Part shown: in pieces, positions 1-5,335 of the stretch
Numbering within the stretch: position 1 is the stretch's first letter
Layout: every line of letters starts with the position of its first letter
Source of the DNA: Syntrophothermus sp. UBA1445
GTDB taxonomy: Bacteria; Bacillota; Syntrophomonadia; Syntrophomonadales; DTU052
Length of the DNA: 5,335 bases
Direction of reading: 5' to 3'
Assembly (NCBI GenBank): GCA_002329495.1
Contig: DCTH01000189.1
Location: 7,481-12,815 of the forward strand
Notes under the pieces: generated by a model
What the model saw: only the letters and a program-made list of their open reading frames with translations
What the model was told of the DNA's origin: nothing
Database searches by the model: none
Program-made: the position numbers and the translations under genes

Positions 1-2415
1 CGTATCGAGTGCCTGCCGGTAGATTCGAATCGTCTGTATTACCTGATCCACATTGTCCAGGAGTGATTCGATTCTGAAATTATTGATTCCTAATCGGTTG
101 AGTTCCCCCAAATGTTCGATCAGGCATGTCGTGCGTGAGTTGAAAAGGTGTACCCGGCAGTACCTGTCGGTAGCCAGAGGAAACTCGTAACCTTTAGCGT
201 CCTTCAGTACCCGGTCCGATTGATGGCAGTCTTGGGAACAGAGTCCCAGATTACCTGCCACACAGTGTTCCGAGACCATAACCATTAGCTGACCATGAAC
301 AATGTATTCCAAGGGCATGGGTAATGCCACCAGTCTTTTTAATTGGGTCCGGTTGAGTTCCGGACTCAGACATACCCCTTTCACCCCGTATTGAGCTAAT
401 ACCCTGACCGTCATACTGTTAAAGGTATTCAAGGTGTAGTCGGCTTGAAGATGAGTCCCCCATCCTTGGAGCCTGTATAACATGCCGGGATTGCCCACCA
501 GAATCCCATCCGGGTTCAGGTCTCTGAGTGAAGAGAGGTCAAATTCATCCCCCACCCTCAGTATAGCTGGTGCCTCCAGAAACAGTTCCTGGCCCCCTCC
601 GCGGGCAATATCCAGCAGTTCTCTTACTTCTTCACCAGAACAGGTAGCCCCCTTTAAACCCAACAGGTTAAGGTATACCCGGTCCACTCCAGACTCAAGA
701 GCGGCCCGGGCGGTTTGAATACCAGATACTCTGATTGATAACCGGGCAGTTTGGTGTGGCGAAACCTTTCCTGTGTCTTTAGAGTATTTTATGGCCTGCG
801 AGGTTCCATGGTCTTCAAGAACCTGGTGTCTCCTGGTTTTAAAATCCTCCCGGCTTATTGACGGTGGCTTAGCTGCCTTAAGTATCTGGTCCTTAAGCTC
901 ATTGCCGGCGGCCCTCCGGACCTCATTTAATTCACTGAACGGTATCATTATGCCGGGATCTATGTCAAAATCCCAGGCAACTGTCTTCCATGGAGTATTA
1001 CCCAGTCTATCCAGCTTGTCGATAATTTCAGTTTCAGTTAAAGGCCGATTCCTGGCGGCCATCACCGGCGAAACAGTAAAGGCAATCCCGGTATGACCAT
1101 TAGTGTCAGCAAATGACAACTGCATTCTCTTGCCGGTCCTGGCCTTTACCCGAACCGATATGGGTACCCGGTTTTCTTCGCGGTTCTCCGCAATAGTCTG
1201 GCGAGCCTCATCTATCAGTACCAGGTCACGGGTACGGTATACCTTGTCAGCAGCACGACATGTGCCTCTTACTTCGATGTTTATTATATCACCTGGTCCC
1301 GCAGATTCTACCCGTTGCCCATTGACGTGAATATTTTCCACTATGGTGGCCGGATTCTTCCCTGATCGGGTCCAGATCTCAATGCCGTCGCCACTGTGCA
1401 GTTCACGCTCCAGTCCGATCGCCACCCTTTGATCACCTGGATACGATTTGACGACCTGTCCTATCAGAACTCCGCGATTGTCGGGACGATCAACGCATAA
1501 TACGTTCAGGTTCTTACCTGACCACTGATTGCTGGTAAATGTCCGGTTAAATATGGAGCTGAGTTCCTCAGTCTCCTGTAATGTCGGGCTCCAGTCATCC
1601 TCCCGTCCGCTTTCACGGTATTCCTGCAGCCTGTCCATGGCCCGGCGAAACACCCCGGTTACCACCGCCACATACTCAGGCCTTTTCATGCGCCCCTCAA
1701 TTTTTAATGATGTAACCCCTAGGTTTACCAGGCGGGGAAGTTCAGAGAGCAGGCAGAGGTCGGCCGGACTGAGAAGATACCCGGAGCTCTTTTGGTTCCC
1801 CGCTTCCATCAAATGGTACCTGAGTCGGCAGGGCTGGGCACAACGCCCCCGGTTGCCACTGCGTCCGCCTACCACACTGCTTAAGAGGCATTGACCTGAA
1901 TAGCAATAACAAAGGGCCCCGTGAACAAATACCTCCAATTCGGCATCCGGGCACAGTCTTCTGATCCTTAGGATATCCTGTGCTCCCAGCTCACGCGCCA
2001 GGACTACCCGGCTGGCTCCCAGTTCCATCATCATCCTGACACCTTCGTCATTATGGACTGTCATCTGGGTACTGGCGTGAACCCTAAGATCCGGAAAAAT
2101 GCTGGTCAATGATTTGAGGAACCCCAGGTCCTGGACAATCACCGCATCAACTCCCAATCGCTGGAGGTCGAAGGCATAGTCCAAGGCCCGCGGTATCTCC
2201 CGATCATCGAGCAAGATGTTCAAGGTAAGATAGACTTTTTTCCCCCGCACATGAGCGTACTCCAGGGCCCGCTCGATATCACTCCATTCGAAATTGTCAG
2301 CTTGCTGACGGGCATTAAACTCCGTGCCGCCCAGATATACGGCATCTGCTCCATTCTCGATCGCGGCCAGGAAGGCCTCATAATTCCCGGCCGGAGCCAG
2401 GATTTCCGGAATCAC
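1..2415 (-). CDS. U32 family 'peptidase' with DUF3656 and a second U32 domain, RlhA/TrhP-like (3' end outside window)
   Basis: The frame is open for 805 codons, from a GTG at 2415 to the window edge, with no stop; I read every codon. The C-terminus is missing but probably close. Residues 1-290 form a U32 TIM-barrel domain: LAPAGN near the start, GADAVYLGG at about 23-31, the U32 signature (E-V-F-V-H-G-A-L-C, then S-G-Q-C) at about 161-178, GRCAQPCR at 190-197 and KIEGRMKR at 238-245. Cys169, 176, 192 and 221 match in spacing the Fe-S ligands known in E. coli UbiU. Residues about 306-370 (VLIGQVV, then SGDGIEIW) look like a translation-factor-type beta-barrel, and about 375-510 fit DUF3656 (LGNTPW at 471-476). 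Residues about 600-805 are a second U32-like half with Cys718, 726, 730 and 753. Characterised relatives (RlhA, TrhP) hydroxylate rRNA or tRNA, so I infer RNA modification; the substrate is unknown. The gene starts 16 bases after the NIF3 stop, so co-transcription is likely. Confidence 0.93.
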   Translation of the reverse strand, partial: MIPEILAPAGNYEAFLAAIENGADAVYLGGTEFNARQQADNFEWSDIERALEYAHVRGKKVYLTLNILLDDREIPRALDYAFDLQRLGVDAVIVQDLGFLKSLTSIFPDLRVHASTQMTVHNDEGVRMMMELGASRVVLARELGAQDILRIRRLCPDAELEVFVHGALCYCYSGQCLLSSVVGGRSGNRGRCAQPCRLRYHLMEAGNQKSSGYLLSPADLCLLSELPRLVNLGVTSLKIEGRMKRPEYVAVVTGVFRRAMDRLQEYRESGREDDWSPTLQETEELSSIFNRTFTSNQWSGKNLNVLCVDRPDNRGVLIGQVVKSYPGDQRVAIGLERELHSGDGIEIWTRSGKNPATIVENIHVNGQRVESAGPGDIINIEVRGTCRAADKVYRTRDLVLIDEARQTIAENREENRVPISVRVKARTGKRMQLSFADTNGHTGIAFTVSPVMAARNRPLTETEIIDKLDRLGNTPWKTVAWDFDIDPGIMIPFSELNEVRRAAGNELKDQILKAAKPPSISREDFKTRRHQVLEDHGTSQAIKYSKDTGKVSPHQTARLSIRVSGIQTARAALESGVDRVYLNLLGLKGATCSGEEVRELLDIARGGGQELFLEAPAILRVGDEFDLSSLRDLNPDGILVGNPGMLYRLQGWGTHLQADYTLNTFNSMTVRVLAQYGVKGVCLSPELNRTQLKRLVALPMPLEYIVHGQLMVMVSEHCVAGNLGLCSQDCHQSDRVLKDAKGYEFPLATDRYCRVHLFNSRTTCLIEHLGELNRLGINNFRIESLLDNVDQVIQTIRIYRQALDT

Positions 2416-2420
2416 AGTAA

Positions 2421-2429
2421 CCCTCCCCT
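2421..2429 (-). promoter_or_regulatory. Ribosome binding site of the U32 gene
   Basis: On the minus strand this reads AGGGGAGGG, five bases before GTG at 2415. It fixes the start, because that GTG is the only usable start codon between it and the in-frame TGA at 2454-2452. The site lies in the 16-base gap directly after the NIF3 stop codon, which suggests the two genes are translated from the same mRNA. Confidence 0.8.
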
Positions 2430-2431
2430 GC

Positions 2432-3385
2432 CTATATCCGCTTCTTCCTGATCAACCCTGAAGCAGGAATTATCGTGATGCCCCTGAGCTCCAGCTGATC
2501 TAGAAACAGGTTCAATCCCAGGGAGTCACTGGCCATATGACCGGCAACGATGACGTTAATGTTATGTTTCTTGGCCTCTTCCCGGTGTTTTTCGGGTACA
2601 TGCATACGGATAAGAGTACCTACTCCGGCCATTTCCAACTTCTGAAACAGCTGGGACGAACCTGACGTGCCGCCGGTCATGCTCACCAGAACCCGTCCCG
2701 CCCGTTTTTTCTTATCTCCTACTATCAACTCCGGGCCGGCTTTAAGCAGCCTGGCTTCATGATATTCCGGAATCTCCAGGAGTAACTCCAGTAAGTCCTC
2801 CAGGTAATGCGGTTGCTTATCATCAATCAGCCGCTGCAGGTAATCATTAACCAGGTTATCAGCGGGAGTATGCACACACATGAACGGTATATCCAGGAGG
2901 CGGGCCGCATCAACCGCCCGCTGATGATTCAGCGGCATCATTAAGCGTTTTACCTCCGAGATGCGTGATTCCATAATACCTTCAGCAACATTTATGGGGA
3001 TGCCGGCTCTTAAAAGAAGATCAGCCTGCAGACCCATCACTCCGAATAACGCAGCCTGGGCCATTCCCTCCGGATGGTGGGCCATTACCATATCGATTTT
3101 TTGACCCTTCTCCCGCAACCGGTCAGCCAAAATGATCTCGGGCGTCTCCATATCAATCCCACAGAAGATGGAAGTAATCTCTTCTTCCCCGGTTCCGTAG
3201 AGAATCCTGGTATCACTGAACGGGTTGGTCAGGGTCTGCCGGTCAACGTATGTGGAGTCCTTCTCCTCCACCCGTTCCAGCTCCCGTTGTTTCCTGGTCA
3301 GCAATCTCTCAATCTCTTCGCTTCCCCGTACATCCTTCTCAATTCCCATTTTGACAGCCAGTTCGTATATCTCGTTAAGCTTCAT
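2432..3385 (-). CDS. NIF3-like (DUF34) metal-binding protein, clostridial subfamily
   Basis: A complete 317-residue protein of the NIF3/DUF34 family, which is widespread, usually has a dinuclear metal centre and has no agreed function; automatic labels such as GTP cyclohydrolase are weakly founded. Visible motifs in order: GID at 76-78, AHHP with His103-His104, HTPADN at 172-177 with Asp176, a Thr-Gly-Gly turn near 237-239, and AGHMASD with His283 and Asp287. These match the E. coli YbgI metal ligands His63, His64, Asp101, His215 and Glu219, except that the last is Asp here. Before the core there is a charged, probably helical N-terminal segment of about 60 residues. Residues about 180-225 form an insertion that looks helical and does not resemble the CutA/PII-like insert of Bacillus YqfO. 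I chose ATG at 3385 over the adjoining TTG at 3388 because of ribosome binding site spacing. It sits between the DUF421 and U32 genes. The protein is probably cytosolic, as no signal or membrane segment is seen. Confidence 0.9.
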   Translation of the reverse strand: MKLNEIYELAVKMGIEKDVRGSEEIERLLTRKQRELERVEEKDSTYVDRQTLTNPFSDTRILYGTGEEEITSIFCGIDMETPEIILADRLREKGQKIDMVMAHHPEGMAQAALFGVMGLQADLLLRAGIPINVAEGIMESRISEVKRLMMPLNHQRAVDAARLLDIPFMCVHTPADNLVNDYLQRLIDDKQPHYLEDLLELLLEIPEYHEARLLKAGPELIVGDKKKRAGRVLVSMTGGTSGSSQLFQKLEMAGVGTLIRMHVPEKHREEAKKHNINVIVAGHMASDSLGLNLFLDQLELRGITIIPASGLIRKKRI

Positions 3386-3391
3386 CAAAAT

Positions 3392-3399
3392 CCCTCCTT
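3392..3399 (-). promoter_or_regulatory. Ribosome binding site of the NIF3-like gene
   Basis: On the minus strand this reads AAGGAGGG, followed by ATTTTG and then ATG at 3385. Seven bases separate AGGAGG from the ATG, against four for the preceding TTG codon, so the ATG is the preferred start. The match to the anti-Shine-Dalgarno sequence is close to ideal. Confidence 0.85.
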
Positions 3400-3445
3400 G
3401 GATTTCCCAAAAACCGTTTCTCGCCTTAATTCTCCGTATGCATAT

Positions 3446-3454
3446 ATCATACCA
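3446..3454 (-). promoter_or_regulatory. Possible extended -10 promoter element before the NIF3-like gene
   Basis: The minus strand reads TGGTATGAT, which fits the extended -10 pattern TGnTATnnT, about 60 bases upstream of the NIF3 start in the 80-base gap after the DUF421 gene. No convincing -35 hexamer lies 16-18 bases further up; the 17-base position reads GGAGAA. It could be a weak internal promoter for the NIF3-U32 pair or a chance match in AT-rich spacer. No terminator hairpin is seen in this gap, so read-through from upstream is also expected. Confidence 0.25.
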
Positions 3455-3465
3455 CTAATGACCAG

Positions 3466-4131
3466 TTATTCTCCCTTTTCCAGGGCCTCAAGGCGCTTGA
3501 GCACCTGATCCAGCTTGGTCTGGATTTCTTCCAGGCTCCTGCTCAGGGAAAGGGGCGGTTCCATTGACACCGGAGGCTGGTTGGACCGGGCGAATATCTC
3601 CTCGCGGCTAAGCTGTTGATAGGTTAGTATGCTGTCAGGGGCCGGCTCCCAGCTGATCCCCAGTTCACCCCTGCTAACCGGTTCTTCTGTTCCTTTCAGA
3701 ATAACGCTGAAGCCCCCCGACGGTTCCAGGATTCCGGTTTCGACCTCGTTCACATCTCTGATTCCCTGCTTGCGCAGTTCCTGCATCAAATCATCCACAT
3801 TGAATTTCTCTTTCCCCAGGTTTTCCCTGATGATCCGTCCATCCTTAATCATGACCACCGGACTTCCCTGAATCAGGCGGCTCAAGCGCTGATTCTTAAT
3901 GGACAAAAACGACACTCCATACTCCATGGCCGCCAGGGTGATCAGTACTCCCACTCCTTCATAGAAAGGAAGGCTCTGATCCAGAGCCACCGAAGTCAGA
4001 ATGTGGCCTACCCCGGTCATAACTACAAAATCAAAAAGCCCCAGTTCTCCCAGGGCCCTTTTCCCCATAGCTCTTATAACTATCAAAGCCACCACATACA
4101 TGGCAACTGCACGTACAATAAAAGCAAACAC
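3466..4131 (-). CDS. DUF421 (YetF/YcaP-type) membrane protein with C-terminal coiled coil
   Basis: A complete 221-residue protein starting at GTG 4131. Three hydrophobic segments, at about 4-20, 33-50 and 56-76, form the usual DUF421 membrane part, with the family motif GKRALGEL at 23-30 between the first two. The soluble domain follows: RLIQGSPVVMIKDGRI at about 85-100, FNVDDLMQELRKQGI at about 110-124, VETGILEPSGGFSVI at about 130-144. This pattern and the length are typical of YetF-like proteins. Residues about 160-195 form a proline-rich linker, and 196-219 have a leucine heptad pattern (SLEEIQTKLDQVLKRLEALE) predicted to be a coiled coil, suggesting oligomerisation. Biochemical function is unknown; family members occur in spore-forming bacteria, and some are linked to spore membrane properties, but nothing here shows such a role. 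It begins 44 bases after polX and ends 80 bases before the NIF3 gene. Confidence 0.9.
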   Translation of the reverse strand: MFAFIVRAVAMYVVALIVIRAMGKRALGELGLFDFVVMTGVGHILTSVALDQSLPFYEGVGVLITLAAMEYGVSFLSIKNQRLSRLIQGSPVVMIKDGRIIRENLGKEKFNVDDLMQELRKQGIRDVNEVETGILEPSGGFSVILKGTEEPVSRGELGISWEPAPDSILTYQQLSREEIFARSNQPPVSMEPPLSLSRSLEEIQTKLDQVLKRLEALEKGE

Positions 4132-4140
4132 TCTTTTACT

Positions 4141-4145
4141 CTCCC
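4141..4145 (-). promoter_or_regulatory. Ribosome binding site of the DUF421 gene
   Basis: The minus strand reads GGGAG nine bases before GTG at 4131. No other start codon lies in frame between this site and the upstream stop at 4164-4162, so the GTG start is the only choice even though the match is modest. Confidence 0.6.
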
Positions 4146-4175
4146 AGTAAATCTTCCTTTCTTAGTATGGATTAC

Positions 4176-5335
4176 CTAGTTGGGTTTATTCTCGAAGTAC
4201 TTGAGCAGCTTCGGCAATGGCCAGGTATTTATTACATCGCTGGCCTCCAGCCAACCACGCCGGGCGTTAAACACCCCGTATTCCATTAACAGCATATCAC
4301 CGGCCTGATGGGCATCACTGTTGATGGCCACCTTTACTCCTTTTTCCTTCGCCCGCCTGGCAACCTCTTCAGAAATATCCAGACGGTCAGGATGGGCGTT
4401 TATCTCCAGGGCCGTCCCCTTGCGGGCGGCCGCGTCCAAAACCGCCTCAATATCCACCTGGTAGCCGGAGCGGCGATTAAGCAGCCGACCGGTCAAGTGA
4501 CCGATTATATCCACATGGCGGTTGTTAATCGCGCTGATAATCCGATGGGTCTGTTCTTCCGCTGGCAGATGGAAGGCACTGTGAATTGATGCCACCACCA
4601 CATCCAGTTGCTCCAAAACCTCATCCGGGAAATCCAGTGACCCGTCCCGCATTATGTCAACTTCAATCCCACTGAGAACTCGAAAGTCTTTTAGATCCTC
4701 ATTCATCTCTGCAATCACGCGCAACTGGTCCTGTAAACGTTTTTTGTCAAGTCCCCGTGAGATCTTAAGTGATTGGGAATGGTCGGTAACCGCCAAGTAG
4801 GAATACCCCATCTCCCGGGCCTGCTTGACCATCTGCTTCAGGTGGTGGGCACCATCACTCCAATCGGAATGTGAGTGGAGGTCTCCCCTTAAGTCAGACT
4901 GGCTTATGAGCAAAGGCAGCCTTCCGCTGGTGGCCGCTTCAATCTCCCCCCGGTTCTCCCTTAGTTCCGGTGGAATCCACTGCATTCCTATGGCGTCGTA
5001 AATCTCAGCTTCATTTTTGCCTGAAGTTACCCCTGCCCCCTGCAGCATCGTCAATAGCTGTTGACGATGATCTTTGGAACCGGTCGTTAACAGTAAAGCC
5101 ATGGGAAAATCTGCAGGGGTGACTACTATGACCTCGAATTTAAAGCCTAATCCAATCTGTCCTCTGATAACCTCTGGGGTCGCCTCATCAATTAATTTCA
5201 ATCTTCTGTATCTGTCAATCCGGTTCCTGACCATTTCCGGATCAGGCGAAGCTACCAGTATGTCGATATCATGTACCACCGGCTTGCGGCGCCGAATACT
5301 TCCCACCAATTCGGCTGCATCAATACCCTCACCAT
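4176..5335 (-). CDS. polX: DNA polymerase X family protein PolX, C-terminal part with PHP domain (5' end outside window)
   Basis: The frame is open from the right edge to TAG at 4178-4176, giving 385 complete residues (numbered from the first full codon at 5333). Bacterial PolX is usually about 570 residues, so roughly 185 N-terminal residues (helix-hairpin-helix and fingers) lie outside. The palm shows GSIRRRK at 11-17 and DIDIL with catalytic Asp22 and Asp24. The third palm carboxylate, normally Asp, is Glu67; TGSK at 84-87 is kept, but neighbouring nucleotide-contact residues differ. From about 150 a PHP domain follows with the full set of likely metal ligands: His153 and His155 in DLHSHS, Asp160, His185 in TDHS, Glu224 in GIEV, His251, His279, and Asp340/His342 in SDAH. 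In PolX, the PHP domain supplies Mn-dependent 3'-5' exonuclease and related phosphoesterase activities used in base excision repair; this should be retained. It is the first gene of the visible cluster. The TTG at 5309 is internal, not a start. Confidence 0.93.
   Translation of the reverse strand, partial: GEGIDAAELVGSIRRRKPVVHDIDILVASPDPEMVRNRIDRYRRLKLIDEATPEVIRGQIGLGFKFEVIVVTPADFPMALLLTTGSKDHRQQLLTMLQGAGVTSGKNEAEIYDAIGMQWIPPELRENRGEIEAATSGRLPLLISQSDLRGDLHSHSDWSDGAHHLKQMVKQAREMGYSYLAVTDHSQSLKISRGLDKKRLQDQLRVIAEMNEDLKDFRVLSGIEVDIMRDGSLDFPDEVLEQLDVVVASIHSAFHLPAEEQTHRIISAINNRHVDIIGHLTGRLLNRRSGYQVDIEAVLDAAARKGTALEINAHPDRLDISEEVARRAKEKGVKVAINSDAHQAGDMLLMEYGVFNARRGWLEASDVINTWPLPKLLKYFENKPN

Noticed and set aside
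773..1330. Plus-strand frames of 107 and 75 codons
   Set aside because: Both lie opposite the DUF3656 region of the U32 gene, lack good ribosome binding sites and show no recognisable protein features.
1529..1894. 121-codon open frame on the plus strand
   Set aside because: It is opposite the conserved U32 signature region; its Ser/Arg-rich, low-complexity translation looks like an antisense shadow.
1..2415. Secreted collagenase/protease role for the U32 gene
   Set aside because: There is no signal peptide, the cysteines match Fe-S ligands of non-proteolytic U32 proteins, and characterised relatives act in RNA or quinone hydroxylation.
3386..3388. TTG as the start of the NIF3-like gene
   Set aside because: It is only four bases from AGGAGG; the next codon, ATG at 3385, has better spacing and is the stronger start codon.
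3386..3465. Intrinsic terminator between the DUF421 and NIF3 genes
   Set aside because: A short T run occurs near the NIF3 ribosome binding site, but no GC-rich inverted repeat precedes it.
3074..3508. 144-codon open frame on the plus strand
   Set aside because: It lies opposite the NIF3 gene and its upstream spacer, has no family-like motifs, and is explained as the antisense shadow of a clearly coding strand.
4176..5309. PolX starting at the TTG at 5309
   Set aside because: The frame stays open to the right edge, and the residues just before this codon (AAEL ahead of VGSIRRRK) continue the palm domain, so the TTG encodes an internal Leu.

Overview
The window is a compact run of four genes, all on the minus strand and packed head to tail. 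In transcription order (right to left) they are: the 3' two thirds of polX (PolX, with a complete PHP phosphoesterase domain); a DUF421/YetF-type membrane protein; a NIF3/DUF34-family metal-binding protein; and a large U32 'peptidase'/DUF3656 protein that runs off the left edge. Gaps between genes are about 44, 80 and 16 bases. There is no gene-free stretch over 300 bases. I see no tRNA, rRNA, CRISPR array, insertion sequence or intrinsic terminator.

The organism looks like an anaerobic, spore-forming-type Firmicute (Clostridia; the protein style recalls the Desulfotomaculum/Pelotomaculum/Moorella group). This rests on strong AGGAGG-type ribosome binding sites, GTG starts, moderate GC, the clostridial-type NIF3 subfamily with an extra N-terminal segment, and the double-U32 DUF3656 protein. 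It is inference; no marker gene in the window fixes the taxonomy.

Region by region: 5335-4176 encodes PolX without its N-terminal helix-hairpin-helix part, which lies beyond the right edge. 4131-3466 encodes a 221-residue protein with three predicted membrane segments, a cytosolic DUF421 domain and a C-terminal coiled coil. 3465-3386 is an 80-base spacer with a good ribosome binding site and a possible weak extended -10 promoter. 3385-2432 encodes the NIF3-like protein. 2415-1 is one uninterrupted reading frame of 805 codons without a stop inside the window, holding two U32 domains separated by a beta-barrel and a DUF3656 region.

The genes probably form one transcription unit, but they do not make an obvious pathway. 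PolX points to DNA repair. The U32 protein belongs to a family that includes tRNA and rRNA hydroxylation enzymes with iron-sulfur centres, so RNA modification is more likely than proteolysis. DUF421 and NIF3 have no settled biochemical role. I find no convincing new system here. The observation most worth following is that the PolX polymerase site is altered at several normally conserved positions while its PHP metal site is complete.
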